Source of the DNA: Galeopsis tetrahit
Taxonomy: Eukaryota > Streptophyta > Magnoliopsida > Lamiales > Lamiaceae
DNA: 64,000 nucleotides
NCBI GenBank assembly: GCA_963675135.1
Contig: OY776119.1
Coordinates: 43,275,198-43,339,197, forward strand
Reading direction: 5' to 3'
The position numbers were made by a program, and so were the translations under genes. Below the pieces are notes generated by a model, which made no database searches, was not told where the DNA came from, and saw only the letters and a list, made by a program, of their open reading frames with translations. How positions within the stretch are numbered: the first letter of the stretch is position 1; every line of letters begins with the position of its first letter. This document shows, piece by piece, positions 54,010 to 64,000 of this stretch.

Positions 54010-56353
54010 AGAGTTAACAACATCTACACCTAGATTGGACCAAAATGTTTTTAACAATCCTTCTACATCTCAAGTGCATGTATTGTGGTGTCTGGGTGGT
54101 GTCCAAACGTATGATGTGTTCAGAAAACAGAATTTCACGATGCGTGCAAATGTATTGTGGACCATTAGCGACTTTCCTGAATATTCTATGTTGTCTGGGT
54201 GGAAAACGACTGGGTTTCAAGCATGTCCGTATTGTATGGAGCATTCTGAAGCTTTCAGTCTTTAGAAGAGTAGGAAAGTTACATGGTTCGATAATCACCG
54301 AAAGTTCTTACCTCGAGATCATCCATTTAGAAGGAATAAGAACAACTTCTTGAAGAACAGAACAGTTACAAACAATCGACCGCCCCTTCGAAACGGTATT
54401 TTAATTATACAATTATTTGATCTAATGTTATACGTATATTTTTTATTAATTTCTTCTAATCTAATGTTATTCATTTTGTCGTGTTTCTGTACAGGACAAA
54501 GGTTGTTACATGAGATTCAGTGGACGGGTTTGAAAAAGTTTACCGAGGAAAATGCAGGTGAACACAACGGTCGAATCCCAGGTGGATGGAATAAAAGGAG
54601 TATTTTTTGGGATTTGCCATACTGGAGTTCATTGTTGATCCGACACAATTTGGACATGATGCACATTGAGAAGAATGTGTTTGATAATGTGTTCCACACA
54701 ATGATGAACACAAAAGGCAAGACGAAAGATACTCCAAAGTCCCGGGAAGAGTTGAACAGCGCGGCATTTTGAATAATAATATATGTGAATGAAGCATTAC
54801 ATGAATTCAGCCATTTCTTCAAACAATTATGCTAAAAAACTTTGACGAGAGCGGATTTGGAATATCTTGAATGTCAAATTGCTTTGACCTTGTGCAAATT
54901 GGAAAGAATCTTCCCTCCAACATTTTTTGACATAATGGTACACTTGCCTATTCATCTTGCACGGGAGGCGATTTTAGGTGGACCGGTACGATATAGATGG
55001 ATGTATCCCATTGAAAGGTAATATTTATTATACATTATAATGTATTTTTTTTACAACATCTAATTTAAATTGTTAATTATTTTTCTAATCAGTTAAATGT
55101 TTATTTTAGATACTTGTACAAATTAAAGCAATATGTCAAAAATAAAGCTACTCCAGAAAGATCAATAGCGGAGCGCTATCTTATTGAAGAATGCTTAACT
55201 TTTTGTTCAATGTACATGGATGATATCGACACACAATTCAACAAAATAGAACGAAACTTCGAAGTATGCCAAGAAATTTCAGAAAATAAGTTGTCAGTGT
55301 TTTCTGGAACCTCAAGCGTTTCAGGAAAGGGTACATATAGTTTTCTAGATGAGAAATCATTTAAAAAGGTACATTCGTATGTTTTGGACAATTGTGATGA
55401 AGTGGTGCCAGTATTTCAATAATTATATATCTTTTGTTTCTTAAATTCACGTTGTTTAAATTTTAAGAGAAGTTGTTGTTTTGTTATTAGTGAACACAAA
55501 GAAGAACTTAAGCAAAAGGGCTTTGTGGATGTGGAAAAAAAGCATAAGGAGACTTTTGCAAATTGGTTTGAAGAGCAAGTAATTACTTAAACCTATGTCT
55601 AACTAGTTAGTGATGTTTATATATTGACATACAATATTTCTTAAATTAAATACTTTTTAACAGTTCAAATTGGATATAAGAGAAAATCGTCCTACTAGTG
55701 AAGATCTTTTGCACTTGTGTTATGGTCCTGATAAAGAGTGACTCATTATGAGGTTTGTATTGTGAATGGGTTTCGATTCCATACTAAACGACGTGAGATA
55801 CATAAAAGAACTCAAAATTCAGGCGTAGTTGTAAAGGTTGATGATTCGTCGGGCTTTCAAAATTATTATGGTATATTGCAAGATATTTTTAAGTTGGATT
55901 ATTTGGGAAGTCATGAAGTTGTGTTGTTTACGTGTGATTGGTATGAAGGTAGGTCAGTTAAAACCGATAAGCACAATTGCACAAGTATTAATGTGGCACG
56001 ACCATGGAAGACGAATGAACCATATGTATTATCATCTCAAGCCCAACAAGTGTTTTATGTGAATGATATGAAACTAGGTAATGATTGGAAAATTGTGATT
56101 GAGGTTCAAGCTCGAAGTCTGTGGAATGTGCTTGAGAACAAAGAGTTTGAAGACATATGAATTGATGCATCGTATCAAGAATACATTTAACATGACTGAA
56201 TGTTCAAATGATATCATAGACGAGTGGTATAGAAATGACATACCATCATCAACTGTAGTTGATGCAAATGAAGTGACACCTGTTAACCATCAAAAAAATA
56301 ATGAAGAAGAAAAGGAAGAAGAAAACAATGAAGAGGAAGAGGAAGACGAATAA
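54010..56353 (+). pseudogene. TNP2-like CACTA transposase (Transposase_21, DUF4218, DUF4216), decayed
   Basis: Transposase_21 part: QTYDVFRKQNFTMRANVLWT, then DFPEYSMLSGWKT and ACPYCMEH, with a TAG at 54263. An intron at about 54396-54494 (GTATTT...TACAG) is followed by SIFWDLPYWSSLLIRHNLD, MMHIEKNVFDN and TKGKTKD. After a break near 54770-54835, DUF4218: LAREAILGG, RWMYPIER; intron 55018-55110; then LKQYVKNKATPERSIAERY and NCDEVVPVF. Intron at about 55579-55662. DUF4216: NGFRFHT, YYGILQDIFKLDYLG, FTCDWYEG and SSQAQQVFYV. A Glu-rich tail ends at 56353. The 5' end is missing. Related to, but a different family from, the gene at 13369-15452. Confidence 0.92.
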
Positions 56354-56539
56354 GAAAAAGAAGACGTTCACGCCGCCGCACTCGTCAACTCATCCTCTCA
56401 GGTCTCGAAACTGCCACCCATGTTTAGTGGAGCCACAATTTTTTTTTTTAATAGTTTGAATTTTGAGGGTTTGGAAATTTTGGGGTAATTGAAACACTGA
56501 ATATTTTGATGTAAATGAATTCTGGAATATTTTGGGATA

Positions 56540-57165
56540 ATTGAAACACTGAATATTTTGGTGACAAAATATGTACGTGACTAAAAATATGACATATAGT
56601 GATGTTTAAGACATTTTCGCCACTAATCTTTTAGCCACACGATTTATAGTCACAAACTCAAAAATTATATTTTGTCGCAAATATTTTGCGATGAAATATA
56701 TTTTTTTTGTGGCTAATTTATTGAAATTCATTTTTGTGATGATATAAAAACATTTCATCGCTAAACTAGCAACAAATTCTTTTAATTTGTTGTTAATAAT
56801 TAGGACAACAATGAAAATTATATTTAGTCTCTATTATTTTGCGATGAAATATATTTTTGTGGCTAATTTCTTGGAATTAATATTTTCAACAAAATTAAAA
56901 TATTTCATCGGTACACTTTCAATAAATTATTTTATTTTGTTGTTAATAATAAGAACAACAATGAAAATTATATTTCGTCGCTAATATTTTAGCGACAAAA
57001 TTGAAGTTTGCATGACTAATTTTGTGGATTTAATATTCGAGAGAAAATTAAAATATTTCATCACTATATTAGCAACACAATATTTTATTTTATTGTTAAT
57101 AATCAGAAAAATAAATAAAATTATATTTCGTCTCTAATATTTTAATGATTAAACATAATAAAGGA
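56540..57165 (+). repeat. 151-bp tandem repeats downstream of TNP2 (CACTA family)
   Basis: Units with TTTTGCGATGAAATATATTT, GTGGCTAATTT, TTTCATCG, AACAAATTCTTTTAATTTGT and TGTTAATAATTAGGACAACA occur near 56690, 56840 and 56990. They are the reverse complement of the units at 38692-39363. This ties the decayed TNP2 gene to that terminus as one family. Confidence 0.85.
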
Positions 57166-57767
57166 AAAAAGTTTGAGTGCATGCAGATTGTAAAATAATG
57201 GAGACGATTCCAACACTATGATGTTTGAAATAATAGGCTCAATATAATTTCATTTACTTTTACTCGTTAATTTGACATATTAAGTTTTTTATTTGATTTA
57301 TTTTGGGGTATAATTTCTTGATTTCATTAATTATTTATTGTTATTCCCACTAAGAATGATGGAAGATTACTACTTCAACTATGCATATTAAATCAGGAAA
57401 ATCGATTTATATAATTAAATGTTTAATAATTCTCCAAATTTTATGTCTTATAAATCAGTTTGAATGTTTATAAAAATATTTATAAATATTATGATCAAAT
57501 GAAGATGGACATAAAGATGAGAGGATGAAGATTGAATGTAATATTTATTAATTTTTTTGGAATTGTTAAAATAACATTGATATTTTACAATTGGAATTGT
57601 TTTAAAAATTACAATATATATACAAATATATATATATATATAATTGTTACAAGTGAAAAATTAATCAATTAATATATGTGAAATAAGTTATTAAATGAGT
57701 AAAATTAGCTAAATTAGTAACAATTGAATACATATATAATTAATATTAAAAGTTGAACCAAAGAGTT
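57166..57767. other. AT-rich CACTA 3' region
   Basis: No gene. The last part (TACATATATAATTAATATTA, 57730-57750) is similar to the minus strand of 13083-13103 in the other CACTA element. Confidence 0.45.
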
Positions 57768-57817
57768 GTCTGTCCGAGTGGTGGGCGGCCATATCAACCC
57801 GGGATCAATTTCCACGA
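57768..57817 (+). other. Decayed tRNA-like segment downstream of TNP2
   Basis: CCGAGTGGTGGG (57773-57784) matches the A box seen at 13063-13052; CCCGGGATCAATTTCC stands where the other copy has CCCGGGTTCGATTCTC, so its B box is damaged. Same sense as TNP2 in both elements. Confidence 0.5.
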
Positions 57818-58099
57818 AGACCAAATAAATAGTCATTTAAATAAAATGGCACTACTAGAAAAATGGCTTATTAGTACATTAATTTTAGTACATTAATAAA
57901 AAAATGTAGTGAAACTTAATTTATTTGTACACTAACTTTCTATAATCTAAAACTACATAACTTTATACCCTATTAATACACTTATAACAAATTGTCATAA
58001 TATAATACACCCTAATAATACAATATTAACTAAATATCTATAAAACATAATTATGACATTGTGAATCGTGTCATATTATTTATTATAATTAAATTTTAA

Positions 58100-59500
58100 G
58101 CAAAAATAAGATTTAAACAAATTTAATATATAAAAGAAAAAGGGAAAAAATGAACCGTCAAACATAAAATTAATAATATTAAAATAATAATTTAATAATA
58201 CTATTTAATAAGAATCTTTTTAATCTATGAAGGTGCCATAAATTGAATCAATTGTTTTAAAAGCATTAAAGAGGGCAAATTGGGATAAAAACTCAATCAG
58301 GATTCAATCATATATATTTATATATGTTTCTTTTCTTACTCTGTTCATATATATCTGTTTCTTTTCTTGCTCTGTTTGTCAAGGAAATTTTATATTTTAT
58401 ACTTTTCAATGGATAATTTATAGTTAATTTTTTTGATGGATAATTTCAAGAGTGTATTCAAATTTTATAATTGAATAGTAGATTTTTGTATTTGCTTCAG
58501 AGTGTATTCAAATTTTAAGAAATCGTGAAATTAGTTATACTCAAGTCATTTTAGATGAACTTGACTATTTCTCTTGGTCTTATTATATAGTTCTTCTTCG
58601 GCAAGAAATGTTGTATTGGACTAGATCTCTTTGAATTATTGGACTATTTTTAAAATTTAATTGATATAGGGTTGTTTTTGACACTCTGCTAATTTCAAAA
58701 TTGATTTGTGGTATCAAATCTGGTAATTAGCAAGGTTCATTACTCATAATGTATGTATGTTTGGTTTAATTGTGTTTTTAATAAAATATTGATCATTTAA
58801 ACTAATTGATTTTTTTTATATGTCATTACAAATTTGTTCAAGACTTATAACATTGAGACGAATTCTTATGAAATATATAAAGCTATCCTTAATTCTAAAA
58901 GATTGTTTAATTTAATTTGGATAAATCTGACTAAATTTTCATTGAATTTTTCTTTATTTTTATTTTCACATTAATTGGATCAGATTTTCTTTTAATGGCA
59001 TTTTTGTTTCATTAAATTTCTTATTTTCTTAGGTACTTTTTTATTTATCTCCAATTATTTCAGTGTACAACATTTTCATTTGGACTCGTATTAATTCCTA
59101 TGGAATAAATTAAGATTTCAAGTAACTATGGTCTATTGCTAATATATATATATTCTTGCACAATTGTGATCAACTAACTATTTCTTTAGAACATTGAAAA
59201 ATAATTTATTCTAAAAGTAAATATGAAGAAATATCTAGATGTTCTACAAAAATGTGACTAACAAATTTTGGGTCATTTGACCCGTAACCATAACTATAAA
59301 CATTAAGTAGCTCATTACGTTATTATTACTATTTTTTTATTAGATTATGATATTTATTTGGTCATATTAAAGACCAATGAGTTCTAGAATTGTGTTTAAA
59401 TTATACTTTTGTTTTTTCATTTACCGATTATTAACTAATTATATATTTTTCTATTTTATTTTCTTGTTGGACGTGTCAATTGAGACCTTTAATTTTAAAA
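58100..59500. other. AT-rich interior of the CACTA element
   Basis: Nothing recognisable; a 20-bp phrase, GAGTGTATTCAAATTTTA, occurs twice (about 58450 and 58501). Confidence 0.5.
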
Positions 59501-59778
59501 TAAAAAAAATTATTATAGCCCGGTGACCAGGCCGCTAGGGTTAGGGTTAGGTCCCAACAATTGTAGAACTGTTAAAGTATGAACCGGTTAAGGACCAAGC
59601 CCGTAGCCCTGCAGGGTTGGCCCTATTGGGTTAGGGCCAAGCCGATAGTCATCTCTACCTACAAATAGAGTAATATACTAAGTAATACCCAAAAGGAAGA
59701 AAAAAATCCAATCTGAAACGGTCCAAACCCGGACTGGACCAAAATTAACCGGTCTGGTCTCTGGTCCACCCATTTGGG

Positions 59779-60220
59779 TAGGGGTGTAAGTGAGTCGAGC
59801 CTACTCGTGAGGTACTCGTGCTCGACTCGAAAAAAGATCGAAATCGACTCGAGTCGAGTTTCAAGCTACTCGAGTAGCTACCGAGTTCGAGTTCGAGCTC
59901 ATAAATACTCGGCTCGAAAGGCTCGCGAGCCTAATCAAGCTTGAAAAATATTTACTATTTTGACATTAATATATAATTTATATTTATATACGAGTAATCG
60001 AGCTGAGATCGAGTTTATTTTAGAAAAAAATATGTTTTAAAATTAATTTTAAAAATTATATAGGTAATCGAGTCGAGCTCGAGTTTATCGAGTTTCTTAT
60101 CGAGTCGAGCTCGATCTTCAAAATTTTAGGATCGATCGTGTCGAGTTTCGAGCTTCGAGTATAACAATCGAGTCGAGTTTCGAGCTCAGCACTACTCGAC
60201 GCGGCTCGTTTTCACCCCTA
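59779..60220. mobile_element. hAT-like MITE rich in TCGAGTCGAG, 442 bp
   Basis: Left end TAGGGGTGTAAGTGAGTCGA, right end reverse-complemented TAGGGGTGAAAACGAGCCGC. The 8-bp flanks CATTTGGG (59771-59778) and CATCTGTG (60221-60228) agree at six of eight positions. TAGGGGTGTAAACGAGC-type ends are typical of plant hAT MITEs. The body repeats GAGTCGAGCTCG-like words on both strands. Confidence 0.8.
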
Positions 60221-60511
60221 CATCTGTGTAGATTTCGGCCCCGATCCGATTTTGAACCGGTTCATAACACTTGCTCACGGTGTAATCGATTGAATCGGTT
60301 GGACTAGCGGTCTAATCGTTATAGTCGGTTTTCACTAGTTTAATCTGTTTTGTTCGATTTTAGGCGGTTCAATCGTAAAATGAAATTATATTATTGGACA
60401 AACAAAAAAAATGAATACAAGAATTTCATTTTGGGACGGAAAAAGACTATTTTATATAATATTCCTAATTTATCATTTCTTAAATATTATTATCTTTGTT
60501 AATATATATAA

Positions 60512-60691
60512 GGGTTGGTCTGCTATGAACTCGAGTGCATGTTGTGCACCCTAGTCCATGTTGCACTTTTCAGTTTTAGTAATAATTAAAAAGTGCAACA
60601 CCATTTACCAAAAAGTGTAAGTCAGTAAAACTGAAAAGTGCACATGGACTAGGGTGCACAACATGCACTCGAGTGCATACTAGACTTTACC
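60512..60691. mobile_element. Foldback MITE, 180 bp
   Basis: Arms at about 60530-60578 and 60626-60672 are near-perfect inverses (ACTCGAGTGCATGTTGTGCA, CCCTAGTCCATG, GCACTTTTCAGTTTTA), one base of difference in length. TATATATAA flanks both sides (60503-60511 and 60692-60700), 9 bp as for Mutator-like elements, though in simple sequence this could be chance. Confidence 0.8.
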
Positions 60692-60699
60692 TATATATA

Positions 60700-63300
60700 A
60701 TTCATTACTCATTAGGATAAAATATTAAAAGTTTTATCTATTTCAAAATCTTAATTGATTATTAATTTTGTTAATATCTAATATAATAAAAAAAATTAAA
60801 AAGCCTATCTCCTTTAATATTATCTCGGTTAATATGATGTATCCTTAATTATTAATTATCTATTTTTAAAGGCTTAATTATTTATTAAATTATTTAATAG
60901 ATATTATTTTGAAGAAAAAATTGCGGGAGATAACCCGCCAACGATGAAAAAGAAAATTGGATCGTGGTCTAGACCTTCTTCCACGAACAATCGCCGTTTA
61001 CAAGGTAATGAGCAAATCAAAACCTCTTTTTTTAAACTGTCTATCAAAACCTATTTTTTATCAGTTGAAGGTAATTTTGCTCGTGCTTGAGTCTTCAAAA
61101 TGAATTCTAGGCCTAATTGATGTCTTTGAGTTAATTGATTATTTATTTTTTTATTTTAGGAGCAAGATTTGGATTTACTCATTGTAGAATCCCAAATAGC
61201 TGATGAGGTACGTATTTCACATTTTTTTGTTATTGGATCATCGCCAAACTTGACTCAAGAATTGAATACTCGAAGGTTGGAGTTCTTGAGTCGATTTATC
61301 TCCTTTTGAGTGTTTATTTTATTAAACAATTTGTATTTGTAGTTCGAAAATTACATATTAATGTTAATTTTTCTACTGGATATATAGAACTCCTATTTGA
61401 TATGCTCTGATTTTTGTTTCCTCACTTGGTTTTATATACTGTGATGCATAAGTACTCCTCGTGTCTATAGATATTTTTTTTAATTAGATAAGAAGATATT
61501 TATTGAACTAAAAAATGATTGAGTATTTCAAATTTTTAAGATTTGACACTCAATAATAGTGTTTTCATATCAATCTCAATTTATTGCTAAGGCAGACAGT
61601 TGATTTTCTTTCTCCTTTTTATAGTTAAATATACTTGAATGGATGATAGCTATTAAACACCACCGCTTAAAAAATGTCTGTAGAGTTTCAAACCTTTTGA
61701 ATAATGAGCAAAAACTGGATATCAATGTTAATGCACTATTTATCTCCATTAGAAAATGAATGACAACTATTATATGGTTTGGAGTGTATGGATAATGTTT
61801 ATTTTGTTTGTACAGAAGATAATAATCTGTTTTACAGGCTAGGAAAAAAAGTACACAGAAATTTTTTTAGTCTTCCAGGTGAGCCAATGCAACATGAACA
61901 AGAGTTCATCTTCATGCTCAGTTTCACATGTTAAATTATTGGGATACAAATATGAATTGATTTTCTTTCTTAAATATAATATCATTAGTAAAAAAACATT
62001 TTTCCTTTTGAATAAGAATTTATAATGAATGTACAGGTAAACAAGTCTTAGGGAGGAATCAAGATTCGAGATCATGAATGAAAGCTACGAACACGAGCAA
62101 ATGAATGAAAGATATGAACACAAGCAAGGTAAAGATATTATATAGTATAGGACTTTATTTATTTAAAATAATATTTATTTTTTTGTTTTATTTATTTAAA
62201 ATAATATTTATTTTTTTGTTTAAATAGGTAATGGAATTGCTGTTAAATTTATGAAAAAAAGTTCAACGGTATCCCACCTATATCAAAGTATTTGGGGACA
62301 GTGAAGTTGGATTTAATGAATTTGGTCAGTCAATCAAATCAAAGTATTTGAGAACAGTGAAGTTGAAGTTGGATTTAATGAATTTGGCAAGTCAATAGAT
62401 GGCGAGATGTGAAATATTGGCGTGCAAAGTATTCTAAAATCTCCTTGTTCCAATTTACAATTAATTTTATGTCCTTACATCATGTTTCTACAATATCTTG
62501 AACTTATGAAATTTTTTGTGTTTTTGTAGGTAATGGGAGAATATCTGGATTTTTTCAAGGATGGAGATCGATTGATTAGTTATACCTATTTGAGGGTTAA
62601 AGAGCCTCAATTTAGAATTTAGTTTTTTTTTTCTTCTAGAAATGACTTATGCAAAGATTATATTGACAATTTTGTATAATTTATTTGACGTAATTTCACG
62701 AAATATTATCAAGTATTCGTGTCTAGTAAAATGTGTAATTAATTTATTTGTGATTTTCAATATTATTTCATGCGGAAGAATATTTTTTAATTTACTATTT
62801 ATTGTTTTAATATTATTATAAATTCTTATTATTGTTATTAATCTAATTGCAATTAATATATATAAATGAAACTATCATAACACCAAATTGCGTATTATTA
62901 AATAATATTACAAAATAATAATTAATTAATATTACAAAATAATAATAAATTAGTTTTTTTTTTGGGATTAATAAGTGGGTTTTAAAATGAATGTATCTTG
63001 ACATTTAATAATGTAGTATTAATTAAAATAGAAAATTAATGATCATTAAAAATAATTTTAATAATAATTTGTCCTGACATTTAATATTGCACTAATAATT
63101 AATATTAACAATTTATATGATTAATTAAGTGTAGGCTAAACTACATATTCATGACATTTAAGAATGTATTAATACATTGATATCTATTATTACATTAACT
63201 TAGATGACACTTTAAAGAAATGTCATGATAAATAAAGTGTATTGAAAAGTGGTTTATAAATACAATTTTAAATGTCAAGAAATGCCAATTTTCTAGTAGT
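60700..63300. other. AT-rich interior and right subterminal zone of the CACTA element
   Basis: No long frame. 62265-62395 has a short duplication of TATCAAAGTATTTGGGGACA / TCAAAGTATTTGAGAACA, each with GTGAAGTTG and GGATTTAATGAATTTGG. ATGAATGAAAG...GAACAC(A/G)AGCAA occurs twice at 62074-62127. These may be remnants of captured exons. Confidence 0.45.
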
Positions 63301-63349
63301 GTGGGGGAGGGGGTATGTGGGTGAGGTCGTGTTGGGTTAGGGTCGGTTG

Positions 63350-63670
63350 GGTACGGGTCGTTTAGGGCGGGGCGGGTGTGGGTTGGGTACGGGTTGGGAC
63401 GGGTCGGGTGTGGGTGCGGGTTGGTCGTGTGCGGAAGTGGGTTTAAAGAAAGATTGAGTTGGGTTGGGTGGGTTGGCTTGGTCGAGTGCGGAAGTGGGTT
63501 TAGAGAACGATTCGTAAATCGGATACCCATAGCCAAATATTAGAGAAAAAAATATGGGTTTCATCACAAACATTTGCAAAGAAATTAAAATATTTATCGC
63601 AAAAAAATTAGCCACAAAGTAAGGAACTACTATTTTAGATACAAAAAAATCGTGTTGGTACGTATCAGCA

Positions 63671-63715
<45 letters not shown>

Positions 63716-64000
63716 TTCCAATTTCATTGTAGATATATACTCTTAAATTGAGTACTGATGCATATATGTATCCTTAAAATGATCTGATAATTATTTATTT
63801 TATGCGTATATATATATTTACGGAAAAAGAAAAAAAATTGCCATTATTATACAAATTACAGTATACAATAGTAGCGTAAAGATTAAGTAGGGGTGTCAAA
63901 TCATGGAAAGGATTAATTAATTTGATGATGAGTTAATAATAATATTGGAAAGCTTTTTTAATTGTTTCTATATTTTTTGAATTAAAAGGAGATTTTTGTC
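63350..64000. repeat. G-rich tract plus flanking repeat, copy 2 (runs off right edge)
   Basis: Partner of 49387-50000, similar to the last base of the window, with small indels (for example a longer (AT)n run at 63674-63714). It follows directly after the right target copy of the 5.45-kb CACTA element, so it is the continuation of the older CACTA that was interrupted. Confidence 0.8.

Larger units (their letters stand above)
57850..63301. mobile_element. Non-autonomous CACTA element, complete ends, 5452 bp
   Basis: The left end CACTACTAGAAAAATGGC and the right end, reverse-complemented, CACTACTAGAAAATTGGC differ at one base; TGG flanks both sides (57847-57849 and 63302-63304), the 3-bp duplication of CACTA elements. 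Subterminal zones are rich in ATTAATACATT, TGACATTT and AATGTCATG words. No transposase motif is present, so it depends on a relative for movement. The interior holds a hAT-like element (59779-60220), a foldback MITE (60512-60691) and AT-rich DNA with short exon-like scraps at 60930-61000, 61165-61205 and 62040-62130. It is inserted directly after the tRNA-like segment of the older CACTA. Confidence 0.92.

Noticed and set aside
59536..59552. Telomere-like TAGGGTTAGGGTTAGG
   Set aside because: Fewer than three units, inside a transposon, and the usual plant repeat is TTTAGGG.
63305..63500. G-quadruplex regulatory element in the GGGTTGGG tract
   Set aside because: The composition would permit it, but the tract is simply part of a repeated CACTA 3' region and there is no promoter next to it.

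Overview
The window looks like gene-poor, AT-rich nuclear DNA from a flowering plant, most likely a eudicot. The evidence is a dense mix of plant mobile elements: a Tat-lineage Ty3/gypsy element with an antisense ORF, Ty1/copia, En/Spm-type CACTA elements encoding TNP2-like transposase, a RepHel Helitron, Emigrant-, Tourist- and hAT-like elements, and short LINE ends. I found no intact host gene. Every long coding trace is a transposon protein or a gene fragment, and almost all carry stops or frameshifts. Species cannot be named from the sequence.

Layout. 1-3485 is one copy of a nearly identical segmental duplication; the other copy is 41315-44587 plus 46470-46679. 3.8-5.0 kb holds fragments of a host gene that recur, in another order and on the other strand, at 46.7-48.0 kb. 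5.3-8.6 kb has a Tourist-like MITE, hairpins and minisatellites. 8.6-9.49 kb is a GTAACG-repeat element end, inserted in a minus-strand Helitron (9488-12385), which is also cut at 12386 by the 3' half of a CACTA element (to 15452). A 1.19-kb short-CACTA element with long inverted ends follows (15453-16644). 16.6-22.2 kb is low-complexity, repeat-rich spacer.

22187-25031 is a Copia element made of two opposite-facing halves, enclosed by one 5-bp target duplication. 25.8-39.4 kb is a nest: a CACTA-family remnant with 151-bp repeats, a second element with 111-bp repeats, an Emigrant-like element, and an 11.17-kb Tat element (26849-38016) with 729-bp LTRs.

40.7-50 kb holds duplication copy B, a Harbinger-type element and a 948-bp solo LTR. 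50-54 kb has LINE-like insertions and a 524-bp solo LTR with two perfect heat-shock elements. 54-57.8 kb is a decayed plus-strand CACTA TNP2 gene with its 3' repeats. 57850-63301 is a complete-ended non-autonomous CACTA element carrying nested hAT-like and foldback elements. The window ends in a second copy of the 49.4-50.0 kb repeat.

No genes form a pathway. The biology is that of transposons: nested insertion, solo-LTR formation, gene-fragment capture and recent duplication. All boundaries were read by eye; identities are hand counts.
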